Shown one piece after another: positions 34,440 through 46,074 of a DNA stretch of 64,000 nt. Under the pieces are notes generated by a model that was not told where the DNA came from, made no database searches, and saw only the letters and a program-made list of their open reading frames with translations. The position numbers and the translations under genes were made by a program. Position 1 is the stretch's first letter. Each line of letters opens with the position of its first letter. Source of the stretch: Macrothele yani (taxonomy: Eukaryota; Arthropoda; Arachnida; Araneae; Macrothelidae); the NCBI GenBank assembly GCA_039090855.1, contig CM076990.1:194995232-195059231 (forward strand), given 5' to 3'.

Positions 34440-35042
34440 TCAAACTTCTCCATTTACAGCGATCTTCACATTCATCACACGCCATACACAAGATCTTCTA
34501 TGTTTCATACTCATAATCTTTTTCTCATGCAGACACTCCCAAATCTGATCCTCCCATGATTTCCTTGGCCTTCCTCTCCCTTTCCTTCCTGCCACTTGGG
34601 CTAAAAAGATTTTCTTAGTAAGCATCTCATAATTCATTCTTTCAACATGGCCAAACCAGCGAAGCATATTAGTATCCACCTTGCTAACAACATTTTGCTT
34701 CACATTAAACAACTGCAACACATCTTCATTCCTCACACAATCAGAACATGTCTTGCCACAACCCCCTTCCCGTAAGTAACACATTTCTCCAGCACACAAA
34801 TGACTTGTATGTTTCTTCTGTAGTACCCATGTTTCACTGCCATACATCAGAGTAGGAACAATTACACTTTGATAGACAGCCATGTGAGACTTTCTTGAGA
34901 ACCCATCATTCCTGTGAAAACCTCCCAAAGTAGCCATGACTTCCAGTGAGGAATTCACTCTACTACTAATTTCACCATCCAATTTGTTCTCTCTGTCAAA
35001 CATACTTCCTAAGTACACAAACTCATTCACCTGGTCAATCAC
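34440..35042 (-). pseudogene. Family B C-terminal domain, copy 2
   Basis: A 200-codon frame with NEFVYLGSMFDRENKLDGEI, VPTLMYGSETWVL and MLRWFGHVERMNYEMLTKKI. It ends in a zinc-finger-poor basic region (GRKGRGRPRKSWEDQI) as in copy 1. It is only the C-terminal quarter of the original protein. Confidence 0.82.
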
Positions 35043-35095
35043 TGTGTCATTTAGACTTATATTACATTCAGTAATACCAGTTCCTCTCTCAAAAA

Positions 35096-36797
35096 CATAC
35101 CTGCCAACTACTACGGAATGTCTGTAGTTTCTATGGATTCAGTCGTCTGACTACGGAACTACAGAAACCATGGTTGAAACTGTGGACAGGTCTATGAATT
35201 TTACTTTTGTTTTTCAAAATTAGTGTTTCTGCTAATATTTCATGATATATATAAATGCTCTTTATTGTCATAAACTGGAATTGGTGTAACAGTATGATCA
35301 TGTGGTAAGTGGATGTTCGTGCAGTGCGTGTTTACATGCAAGAGTTCGCTCTGGTCAAGCATTGGGGAATTCTGAACACATTGGATTGATTGTTACTGGT
35401 GGTAGTTTTGAACTGAAATCTGGCAACGCTACCTACTTTGCTCATGTCGTCTCAGGGCGTTATGCCAGCGCCAGTGAATTGACTTCGAGTTTTGCACGTG
35501 CTAAGTTCGCTTCATTAGTGTGTATGTTTGTTGTAATGTGCATTTCGCTTTCACGAAGATGGATCGTTTCCTGAAAAAGCGTCGGAATGAAGAAGCTGCT
35601 TCAGTGCCACCAAAAAAAAAAAAAAAAAAAATTGAAGAATTGCTGGAAATTTATAGAGGAATATTAGAAGCAGTGGCCTTATATTGTTGCATCACCAGAG
35701 AAAGAGGGATATGCCTATTGTACTGTGTGTACTTTGAATTTTTCTGTGGTTTACGGGGACATGACAATTGTCGGCACCATGTTGCAAGCAAAAAACATGT
35801 GGAATTTGTGAAAAGTAAATCCTCAAATCACAGTGTTTCATTATATTGTACTAAAGATGATGATTTTAGTACTGTGTGATCTGAAAGTCTTTGTGCGAGA
35901 TTTCTAATCGAACATAATATTCTGATTTCGGTTGCAGATCATGCAGGCCCATTGTTCACAAGAATGTTTCCGGACTCCATTACTGCTAAGAATAACAGCA
36001 GTGGGCGCACAAAAACAAGTGCCATCATTCGCACAATGGCGGATTCCAGCAAATCTAAGGTTTGTGATATACTTAAAAACAATTCATTTGCATTAGCCTC
36101 TAATGGCAGCAATGACACAGAGGCCAAAAAGCTATATCCCCTAGTTGTTAGCTATTATGCTTGTGAAAAGGGCCAAATCATAACCACTTTGCTTTTTTTG
36201 TTAGATTTTTCTGATAATACTGGAGAAGGAATATTGAAATTAATTGATTCAGAACTAACGAGACTGGGCATAGGCATATAGTGTATCCTTTTGTTGTGAT
36301 AATGGGAGCACTATGACTGGCTGTTTCAAAGATGCAGCAGCTTATATTAAAAGCAAACAGCCAGATATTAAAGTTGTTGGTTGTCCATGCCACTTGATAC
36401 ATCTTGCTGCTCAGAAAGCAGTAAAAGTGCTACCAGTTAAAATAAGGTAAGCTCCTTTAATTTTACTCTATAAGTTTGCTATTTTCATTGTTTCAAATGA
36501 TCCAGGAGTTCACTAGGTAAAAAGTTGCATTGAGCCATTTGAGCATTGTACTATATAACGAACCATTATAAATTCCATGAAATATAAACATCTCACCCAG
36601 CTAAGAAAGCAGCAGTAAATTAAATTTTAGCTCAAAAGCAATAGTAAATTAGTTATATTTAAAAAAAACCCTGTGAAATTAAGCCATTTAGAAGCATGTA
36701 AGGAATTACTTTATGACGGTCAAAAGTAGCTGTTACATACGCTGCATAACAGTAAGAGTTACTACTGACAGTGCTCTGGTCAATGTTGGCAGGTATG
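35096..36797 (+). mobile_element. hAT element 1 (ends catacctgccaac)
   Basis: The left end catacctgccaac and the right end gttggcaggtatg are perfect 13-base inverted repeats. The adjacent tcaaaaac/gcaaaaac is an 8-bp duplication with one mismatch, which fits hAT. Subterminal ctacgg repeats occur near 35110-35170. The element is about 1.7 kb, shorter than an intact hAT, and sits inside family B copy 2. Confidence 0.85.
35559..36450 (+). pseudogene. hAT-type transposase N-terminal half, element 1
   Basis: It starts MDRFLKKRRNEEAAS, then a Lys tract coded by a poly-A run. After that come a damaged zinc-finger region (RHHVASKKHVEFV), ARFLIEHNILISVADHAGPL, LFTRMFPDSITAKNNSSGRT, YACEKGQIIT and DNTGEGIL. 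This parallels the protein at 52322. A TGA after DDDFSTV and further stops break it. The C-terminal dimerisation (hATC) domain is missing, so it is internally deleted. Confidence 0.78.
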
Positions 36798-36812
36798 CAA
36801 AAACCATAAACA

Positions 36813-38757
36813 AACCCGGCCATCTGATGGTGGTTTTTTTTTTTGTATGCCAGTAAACTGGCAGTAAAGCTCTTTTATATATCCTTTCAGTGTGTGAGGG
36901 CTTTCTGAAGGGCACAAAACTGGTGACTTCAATTTGAAGTTTTCCTGTGCATTCTCACCTAGCACGAGGGTAAGCCAGTGTTTAGCACCCATTAAACCTG
37001 GCAGTGTCTTTATTTATTTATTTTTTCAATGGGGACATGCACTAACAGACATTTTTCACCACTACAACAGTTTCATTCACATTTAACACTGGTATATGCA
37101 CTCTTTTCTATGATATCTTTCAGTTCTTCGTGAAATGTATTGGTGACTTCGAAGTTTGCAGATGCTACTTCTTACCAATTTCTACATTCTTAAAATCATG
37201 ACAGCTTATAGAATCAAGTAGTTACCCATGCTCGGCAATAAAACTCTTTGTTACACTGTCAACTTTCTGTCAAATCATCAAAAATACTATACACAGACAA
37301 CTTGATTTAGGGGTGCATTAGAGATGTATTAATCTATCTCCAGCATTTCCCTCCCATTATCCTTCCCTGGTGAGGTGAAGATGTTGACCTGCTTTTAAAA
37401 TGCAGCTTTTTACATTCTCAGCAGCATCTCTTGTGTGTCTCAGTGCTTCCTCTCTTTCTCTTCTAAATGAACATCACTGCATATCATGATGGTCGTTTAT
37501 CCTTTCCCATACCATAGCATTATATCACATCTCAGTTCTGTCACAAAATTAAAATTTTTTATTTTGAGAAATGTTTTGCAGCATTTGCACGAGCACCACC
37601 ACTTCATAGATATTTGGATGACATTGTAAATAAAGTATAAAATGTAACTTATAACAACAGTGAGTGTTGAAACAACAGCACAATAGTTCTAAAATCACTT
37701 GCCTAAGTTCTAGTGCATGTTAAGCAGTAGATTTCACACGATACCTACTGAAAGTAGATGGCAGGTCATCTTGTTTGCTTGCTACATCAAAGTGGTGCCA
37801 TCATGTGGCAATAATGTAAACAAAGTTTACTATGTGCTTTGCCCATAATTGTAATTTTTTTTTTTTTTTACTGACTTGCACTTTGAATAAAATTCAACTG
37901 CTTTGTATTTGGCTTATTCAATTTTCAAGACCTCCCTCTCCTTTTAATTTTTGGTTTTAGTAAATTCTGAGAATTTGTCTATTTTTAAAGTAGCTAACAA
38001 GGTGTGTCAAAGGTTGTCAACTCTAGCTTTGGTTGATGTCTGAAAATCCAGCAATAGCAATTTCATAGATCTGGGCAAAAGTATTCTCTCTATTCTAAAA
38101 AAAAGTAACTGCCGCTGGTTTAGAAATTTCGCTACACTCTTGCTTTCCTATTTCGCAACACAAAATGTATTGAACACAAAAATATGAAATTTACATCGTT
38201 TGTAGAGAATTGTTTGGAGAACACGCTGAAATAAACCGTTTCTCGATTCTAGCAAAACTTCAAGAGCTATTGTATTTCAAAGTTAAGGTAAGCAAAAAAG
38301 TGCTATCAGGTCGCGTTCCGGAGACACTAACAGCAACAGAACCACAAAACTTTGTAGGCATGTAGTGCCATGACCGAATTTTTGCACCTTGTCACCCTTT
38401 TTTTTTGAATTTCGATTTAGTTTACGAGAAATTAAATTCTAAATTTCACAAAATTCTCTATTTCGTGATGGGATCCATTAAAAAAAACGGATATAGGGCA
38501 AACTATAAATTATAACGCATTGCAATTTTTATAGCCTAAACTTACAACTATCGTCCCTTTTCTACAAAAAAAAAAAAAAAAAAAAAAAAGTCATTTTCTG
38601 ATTTTTAAGCATTTTTTAAAGACTCAAAGGAAAGAAACGAATGGCTTGTCTGTCTTCAGGATAACCACAGAGGAACATTCTGGTCTCGTGACCTGCTGTC
38701 ATGGTGACGCAGAGAATTTGTTATGCATATGTTTTGTTGGTAAAGCTATCTTAGTTG
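36813..38757. other. Intronic sequence, nothing recognised
   Basis: About 1.9 kb, AT-rich, with T and A homopolymers at 37857 and 38569. No motif of a known element or host exon. Confidence 0.4.
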
Positions 38758-39373
38758 TTTAAGCTGGAAGTCAAGTAATTTCGCTTCCTATACTTTCAAT
38801 GGAAAAACTTACACATTTTCTTCACAATTAATGCGTTCCCAAGGATGAAAATTTTAACATCGATTAAAATAGCTTCATTTTATAACTTGAAATACTTAAT
38901 ATCTTCTAAAACATAGCCATAATTATGCAATCCAACATTTCTTTGTCTACTGACATCATCAAAGCACAGGTCACACCATCTTTTTTCTGGACAATTAATG
39001 TGTTCCCAAGGATGCAAATTTGAACATCAATTGAAACAGCTTCATTTTATAACTTGGAATACTTAATATTTTCTAAAACATAACCATAATTATGCAATCC
39101 AACATTTGTTTGTCTTCTGACGTCATGAAAGTTTACAGGCCGCACCATCTTTTTTCTGGGTTCCAGCATCACCAAAGGAAAAGTTATTGATTTTTGATAT
39201 AAATAATTATGGTTATGCTTTAGAAAATATTAAGTATTCCAAGTTATAATATGAAGTTATTTTAATCGATGTTCAAATTTTCATTCTTAGGAACACAATA
39301 ATTGTGAAGAAAATGTGTACAAAATTTTTTCCATTGGAAGTATAGGAAGCAAAATTACTTGACGTCCACCTTA
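38758..39373. mobile_element. Fold-back element with internal tandem duplication
   Basis: The left arm (about 38758-38926) and right arm (about 39205-39373) are inverted copies, roughly 85-90 percent alike by eye: gtcaagtaatttcgcttcct against its complement near 39360. A 167-bp unit is also repeated directly (38825-38991 and 38992-39158), starting caattaatg and ending near ccatcttttttctgg. No coding sequence is present. Confidence 0.75.
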
Positions 39374-39977
39374 ACGGTTTAGCATAACGGTTTACAGTTT
39401 ACAGAAATGCTTTTGGGACCGTTTCTGTTTTTCTTGGTAAATTTATTAAGTGCCATAAGTTCAAACGACAAAAGTCCGACCTTCCAAAAATTAACGACAG
39501 TAAAAAAATCTCTGAAATTTCGGAATAACAAGCCTTATTTGCTTAGACATGCAATAAAAATTGAAATTTATATGAATTTTCCATTTGTTATTTCATGTGA
39601 TATACTTGGAGATCGGGCTGCAGGGCCCGAGTGCTACTCTGGAAACGAGTGTAGCGAGCCTAAAGGCGCAGGCAGCCCCCTAGTGTTAAAAAAAAATAAT
39701 GACAACACAAGTTATTGCAGATGTGCAAATGCTTCTTCCTGAAACTTAAATTCTACATTTAATGCCAACTGATTGTATTTAAGGAAGCCAGTGAGAAAGA
39801 ATTCTTATGACCTTACATATGACTCATTGGCTGTTTATATATTTTGATTAAGAAGTTTTCGTAGTGTTTTTGAACTGCAAAATATGCTGTATGTGGATCT
39901 TCTAATTATTTTTGTTCTACTGTTTACATCTTCTGCACAGTTTTCTGGTTTAAAAGTTTTTGCCTTCTGTCTTTCAG
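39374..39977. other. Intronic sequence before exon d
   Basis: A 111-codon open frame at 39407-39742 has an N-terminal hydrophobic stretch (LLGPFLFFLVNLLSAISS) that looks signal-peptide-like, but no family motif. It lies in an intron, so I do not call it a gene. Confidence 0.35.
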
Positions 39978-40166
39978 GAAGGTATAGATTGGATGCATCA
40001 CCCAATAAACAATGTTATGAAAGAAGTTGCCATAAAGAATGTTGTTTTATTGAGGGAACTGAGGTCAGTTCTTCTGGACCTGATGCTGTTGTCTTACACA
40101 CAAGCAGTCGATGTGTACCTAAGAGTTTTGCGAAATGCTACAGTTGAAGAATTGGAACTTGATCCG
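39978..40166 (+). CDS. EXD1: EXD1-like gene, exon d with degenerate Exo III
   Basis: This exon encodes 63 residues in phase 0, between gtctttcag and gtaatt. It reads EGIDWMHHPINNVMKEVAIK and then a leucine-rich helix (VVLLRELRSVLLDLMLLSY) followed by a segment ending LELDP. The order W-x-x-x-P-(I/L), helix, L-R-x-V-L-L-D-x-M matches the part of EXD1 after the exonuclease core. Active DEDDy enzymes have Tyr-x3-Asp here. This protein has Val-x3-Asn (about residues 128 and 132), so catalysis is unlikely. That agrees with known metazoan EXD1 proteins, which act as RNA adaptors rather than nucleases. Confidence 0.85.
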
Positions 40167-41328
40167 GTAATTATCATTATATGAATTGTTCTTCTCTTTC
40201 TGTTCAGTAATATTTTTCAGTGCTTCAGTTGTATATGTTCTAAGGGTTTATTTATTTCGTGTCTAAACCATAATACATAGCCAACAGCCGGAAAACCAAA
40301 TACAGGATAGCATGTACATTATATACAGTACAATACATCTTAAGGAAAGTCAGATTTCAGTCCAATGTCTAGCAAAAGCAGTACTGCAAGTAACTAGATC
40401 TTACAAGGCTCACAAAAGTGCCCAGGCTTAAGTGGGCAAGAAGATTCTTCATTAATTATGTGTCTGTATGCATAAAATTTAGATTGACATTTGTGGCCCC
40501 ATTTCCTCAAATTAGTCCTTGATCTACCAGTCAGGATTTGCAGTCCATTCAGTCTTCCATATCTGCCAGACAAGGGTCACAACCCGATGCAAGTGCTTCA
40601 GATGTCTAAGGTCTGAAGGCACATCAATTGGTCTGTCTTCAGTGAGTCATGACAGAGTTATTCTTTGTTTTCCTCTGGGATCCATGTAAGGGTTCGACAG
40701 CAGCAAGGATGCTGTTTCATGATTTTAGTCTGAGCAGATATTGATTGTCAAAAAGGAGAATGCCTTATGTCTTGGGTTTGCTTCCTTTTTTCCTATAGTC
40801 TGCACTATTCATCTAATTTCTGGTGCAGAGAATCCAGTTCTTATATAGGCGTTCGGTCATTGGGAGGGGGGGGTGAGAAGGCATGAATGAAATGGCTGCT
40901 CTCTGGTTCGACACATGATTCAATTTAGAAGAAGTATGGCAGATATGCCGTACAAGCATACTCTTCTGCAGAAGAACATAGAGAAAGTGCTCTTGTGTGA
41001 AGAATGTTTGGGGAAGCACCCAAGTTGGTGGAAATTGGCTTTCCTTAGATGCTATTTCGAGTACTGATCTTTATTTTGATCATCATATTGTTTGTAGGTA
41101 ACAACAGCAGGTAACAAGTAAAGCAGTTACATGCAAATTATTGGGAACTTATTCTAATTGGAACCACATACCGCCACAACCAAATGTGTGCTTTTGATAT
41201 ACATAAGAGGCTTGATGGTGATCTGAATGTTTTGTGCCCAAAACATGTATGTATCAAAATCACTTAATTATTCTTTTTTCCATACATTCTCCCACTGCAC
41301 TTGATGCCAGCAACATAGAGACAAGCAG
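40167..41328. other. Intronic sequence after exon d
   Basis: No coding sequence recognised. On the - strand, 40240-40330 reads like a retroelement or gene tail (ggtttagacacgaaataaat), but I cannot assign it. A G-run lies at 40867. Confidence 0.35.
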
Positions 41329-41339
41329 ATTGTCTGCAT

Positions 41340-44300
41340 CATCATCATCATGTCAACCATTATCAATCCACTGCTGGACGAAGGTCTCCCCAAGTTTCCT
41401 CCACAACGGTCTGTCTTGTGCCAGTCTCCTCCATGTCACCCCTGCATACTTTCGAATTTCATCCACCCATCTCCCATGTGGTCTTCCTCTGGGTCTTTTC
41501 CTGTCCCTTGGAATCCAATCTAAAATTTCGGCTGTCCATCGATGATCTGTCCTTCTTGCAGTATGTCCAGCCCATTGCCATTTCAGGGATTTAACTCTGA
41601 TCATGATGTCTTCCACTCTTGTCATTTTTCGGATCCACGAGTTCCTCTTCTTATCTCTCCTGGTTACACCAAGTATGCACCTCTCCATTCTTCTTTGAGT
41701 TGTCTGCAGCCTTTGTATGTCTCTTTTAGTTAAGGTCCACGTCTCTGCACCATACGTAAGCACTGGAAGGATGCATTGATCAAACACTTTTCTTTTAAGA
41801 CATAATGGCATATTGCTCTTGAAAATTATGCTGTTTCTTCCAAAAGCTCTCCAGGCAAGTTTTGTACGCCGATTAATTTCTTCATCAATGTGACCCTCAC
41901 TTGATATCTGCTGTCCAAGATAAACGTACGTATCTGTTATCTCCAGCTTTTCTCCATCAATCGATAAATCTTCATTTCTTGTAAAAGCATTGAACATCAC
42001 TTTTGTCTTCTGAAAGTTCATTTTTAATCCCACTTCTTTACTCTTGTCAGCAAGTTCCTGGATCATACTCTGCAGCTCTGATGGGGTAGTTGCAAAAATG
42101 ACTACGTCATCAGCAAAACGAAGGTGGGTTAGATAATCTCCATTAATCTTTATCCCCTTGTTTTCCCAGCTCAGTGACTGAAAAACACCCTCCAATGTGG
42201 CATTAAAGAGCTTCGGAGATATGGTGTCACCTTGTCTCACTCCCTTTCCAATTTTTATGTGTGTTGTATTTTCAAACAGCCTAATCTTTGCACTTGCATT
42301 TTCATAGATGTTATTAATAATATTAATGTATGCATCTTCAATACCACAGGTTTTCAAAGCCATTGTAACTGCTGATGGTTTCACCGAATCAAAGGCTTTT
42401 TCATAATCGATAAAAGCCATGCACAATGGAAGTTCATATTCCCTCGCTCTTTCAATTAGTTCTCTCAGCACATGGATATGATCTATGGTGCTGTAGCCAC
42501 TCCTGAATCCAGCTTGTTCTCTCGGTTGAGCCATGTCCAGTGTTACCTTCAAGCGGTGTGAAAGAACTTTAGTGAAGATTTTATAAACTACTGATAGGTC
42601 TGTAGTTTCCGAGATCCTCAATGTCACCTTTCTTATGTAGCAGGATCATTGTAGCGGTGTTCCAATCCTCAGGAATCTTTCCTTCATTAAGGCATCGAGT
42701 GAAAATTTGGTCGAGTACTGTTTCGATTTCTCCACTTGCTTCTTGTATGATGTCTACAGTAATTCCATCTTCTCCTGGAGCTTTTGCCCGCTTCATGTTC
42801 TTGATTGCATGTGCAACTTCTGCTGGAAGGACTGGAGGAACTCTGGTACTGGTATCTTTCATGATGTCTGGAGTGCATGTATCATCCCTTTCATATAATT
42901 TGGAGTAGAAATCTTTCACTCTTGTCAAAATTTCGCCTCTATTTCTTGTTACAGAACCATCTTCTTTTCTCAGTGCCATAATCTGTTTTCTTCCCTTACT
43001 GAGATGTCCCTTTGCTATCTTTAGGCTTTGGTTGTTTTCAATTGCTTTCCTCACTAGTTCACAGTTGAATTTTCTTACGTCTTCAGTGATACTTTTTCGT
43101 ACTGTCTTGCATAGCTCTATATATTCCACTTTGGAAGTCACATCTTCTTTAGTTGTCCTCATCTCTCTTCTTTTTTGCATCAACATTTTCGTTTTTCCTG
43201 ATAATTTATTTACATGCAACTTGTTCTTAGACCCAGCTAATTTTGTTGCTGTTTCCATAAGAGCTTTGGTTACTTTTCTGTTAACTTCAGAGATGTCCAC
43301 TTCTTCCGATGTTAGGCCTTCTAAAGCAGAGAACCTGTTCTTCAGTTCCAACTTGAAGGTATTATGGTGTTTTTTAAGGTTGGTTATGTCAATAGATTTT
43401 GTTTGTCTTATGAGCTTGCCACGTTCAAGTTTAGTGTTGAGGTGCATCTTACATCTCACCAATCTATGGTCACTACCTGTGTTGAACTTGTTTAGCACAC
43501 TGCAGTTTTCTATGACGAATTTTTTGTTACACATAATAAAATCAATTTCACTTGTCGTCCCATTTGGATGTCTCCATGTCCATTTCCTGTGTGGCTTTTT
43601 CTTGAAGAAGGAGTTCAAGATGAAAAACCCTTCTGCCTCTGCAAACTCAACGAGAGTATTTCCACGCTGGTTTCTGTTGCCGTGACCGAATTTACCTACT
43701 GAAGTTTCATTCTGTTGTCGTTGCCCTATTTTTGCATTGAAATCTCCCATAATTATTTTCAAGTGCTGCTTACCTTTATTATTTAGATGACAAATTTCCT
43801 CATAAAATTCTTCAATTTCTTCTTCAGGATGACTTGTGGTGGGTGCATAAGTTTGAATGATCTGAGCCTGGTATCTTCTCGATAGTTGGATAACAAGTCG
43901 TGCAGCTCTGTCAGAGGAACTTTCAACTTCTACCACTTTATCCTTCAGTTTCTTGTTTATTATAAATCCAACACCACTAGTTCTGCCAGTATCTGTCCCA
44001 CGATAGTAGAAGAGATGTCCACTTTTCAGTTCGATGAGATCTTCTCCTTTTCTCCTTACCTCACTTAGCCCCACGATGTCCCACTTGATCCTTTGTAGTT
44101 CCTCTTCCAATTCAAGAAGCCTTGAATCAGAAGATAGGGAGCTTCCATTGTACGTTGCCAAGGTCAGCATCAGATGGCAGCCTAGTCCGGTCCTCCGGGG
44201 ATTCTTAGCACCCTCTGCCTTGATGTCGCACTGGCCGCTGCCTTGGCCAGGTACATTCCAGCTGCCGGAGACTGAGGGCCAAGATTTAAGTTGTGGAGTC

Positions 44301-44399
44301 ATTTTGGAGGGGTTTGGCCATAACTCACCACGCTGGCCAAGCGGGTTGGTGAGTGTGGGATAGAATTTCCTCTGATCCCGATGGTATAGTTATACCGCT
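41340..44399 (-). mobile_element. RTE-type retrotransposon, family A copy 3, full length
   Basis: A perfect 11-bp direct repeat, attgtctgcat, at 41329-41339 and 44400-44410 brackets the element. The length of about 3.06 kb is typical of RTE elements. It has a short 5' leader (44399-44303), a single long coding region, a 3' end with almost no untranslated sequence, and an atcatcatcatc repeat on the + strand. It lies in the fourth intron shown, antisense to the host gene. Confidence 0.93.
41353..44302 (-). pseudogene. RTE endonuclease-RT polyprotein with one frameshift
   Basis: The N-terminal frame (42581-44302, 573 codons from Met) has the endonuclease: ATYNGSS near residue 50, LSEVRR (Glu 81), IIQTYAPT, MGDFNAKIG (Asp 187, Asn 189), SEIDFIM (Asp 254) and GSDHRLV (His 279). 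It then has a linker and the RT start APGEDGITVDII. The second frame (41353-42627) has AFIDYEKAFDSV, GVRQGDTISPKLF, RFADDVVIF and the C-terminal GHTARRTDHRW domain. The only visible lesion is an 11-bp loss near 42598, between two ctgatagg repeats, relative to copy 1. All catalytic motifs are kept, so this is a recently active type. Confidence 0.92.
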
Positions 44400-44410
44400 A
44401 TTGTCTGCAT

Positions 44411-45925
44411 ATCCAGTTGCAAATTGTTCCTGACTTTTGCCATATGTTGTAAATTTTTGTTTTCTCAGATTCCCCTTCATTGATTCAAACAAATGCTAAT
44501 CACTAGGAGCTAAATATAAACTGTAGGAAGGATGATTCAAACAATTTCAGCCCAAAATTGCCAGTGTAGTCATCAAATTTGTCTCATGAGAATGTGCATT
44601 GTCTTATAGCTGGCTGATTTTCTTTGGCAGTTTTCCAGGTCTTTTGTTTTAAATTACTGTTGTCAAGTGACAAGTTGCTGTAACACTGTATGTTAATTGT
44701 CTCCTGAGTTAACAGAGAATTAACTTGAATAATCTGTTTTGAATCCCAAAAATGTTTGAAGTGATCTTCCAGCTGACGGCTGTCTTGTATTATTTGTTCA
44801 TGAGAATTATTTCTGGCATCATTCTGTGTTAGGCACCTTTGATTCTGGAATGAAGTAATGCACCCATGTCTTGTATAGTGTTCTCCGTAGAGATTTTTTA
44901 CAGCTGGGTAGCAAGAAATTTTAGCTGGGTGGTACTTTAAACGACCCCTTCCTCAATCGAAAAAAAACAAAGGATGTTCTTTTGCTTAACATGATTGTAC
45001 TTATTAAATACTTACTGACAAATCATGTTCAACACATATTTCAGTTGTTTTCACCAATATTTACGGTGAAATGACTTTTAACAAGTCATTATTATTTGTT
45101 GCAGGAATTTATCTCCACCACAATCTGGTTCAGATGTTTGACAAACACAGCATTCATGAATAATTGCCTTAAAACTCAACATTGATACACATTTATATTG
45201 CAGTATAAATGCTTTATTCATATATTACAAAATCAGATCCATGATGTAATGAATGTTCATACGTGTGACAGAAAGGATGCACATAGACAGTGAGAAACCT
45301 CATCTTTGGAAAAACATGGCACCAGTCATACAGGTGCTTGCACATAACATCTTTTTTTGGCATTTTAATCTGGTTAGAATTTCAGCCAGTTTTATTTTCT
45401 CATTTTTCAAAAATAGGATGCCACTGTCCTGTTTTAGTTGTGGACTGATATAGACTGACACCATCTTTATGGCTTGTAAAGCCTTAATGCTGAGAGTACA
45501 GCTATGCTTGAAGGAGTGTTTAGAATGTTCCCACTTTCTGGCCTTGTAGAAGGTTTCATTGTTCGTCATCCTTCGTAAAAATATATTCCAAGTGTTTCAT
45601 AAACATTGTAACCGGGGTGTATTTTCTCAACGGTTTGTTATGCACATTTACTTCCATTTGGAAAAAAGTATCAGTATGAAGAGTAGAATTCCGTTGTGGC
45701 AGTTTCACTACTGTGGGTGGTATGTGTGTGAAAATAGGAAATCTAAATTCTTATATGCCTTCGCACCAAATAATATCCATTTAGAAAAAGTTACACTGCA
45801 TGCTAATTAGTTGAAAGAAATGAACTCCTTTTTCTATGTGCAGTAGTCACCAAAATATTAGTGATATGAATTATGAACATGTGTCTATGAAGCCCTGTAT
45901 TTAATAGTGGAGTTTTTCGTACACA
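44411..45925. other. Intronic sequence after RTE copy 3
   Basis: Mostly unassigned. 44876-44965 holds a repeat terminus like that at 22199. Short open frames at 45253-45810 have no recognised motif. Confidence 0.4.
44876..44965. repeat. Terminus of an unidentified repeat family, copy 2
   Basis: Contains gttctccgtagagatttttt, ctgggtagcaagaaatttta and gctgggtggtactttaaacg. It parallels 22199-22275 in the same order. It may be a transposon end. Confidence 0.35.
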
Positions 45926-46000
45926 AGATTCTTCCACTGATTCGCAGAATTCCATTTTTTCGTCATCATTTGAGTACTCTCGAGATCGATGCAAAGCTGA

Positions 46001-46074
<74 letters not shown>

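Larger units (their letters stand above)
34350..36812 (-). mobile_element. Family B copy 2, split by an hAT insertion
   Basis: 34350-35095 matches the 3' end of family B: C-terminal domain from about NEFVYLGSMFDRENK, then the tail with the ctaagctgttctctgagatt motif. The match resumes for about 15 bases after the hAT element (caaaaaccataaac at 36798-36812, compared with caaacaccataac at 29677). Copy 2 therefore extends across the hAT element and is 5' truncated just beyond it. Confidence 0.75.

Noticed and set aside
39407..39742. Small secreted protein gene with signal-peptide-like N-terminus
   Set aside because: It lies wholly in an intron, has no homology I recognise, no splice or promoter context, and the hydrophobic start can arise by chance in AT-rich DNA.
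43032..43685. 217-codon + strand open frame
   Set aside because: It is the antisense of the RTE endonuclease-linker region of copy 3.
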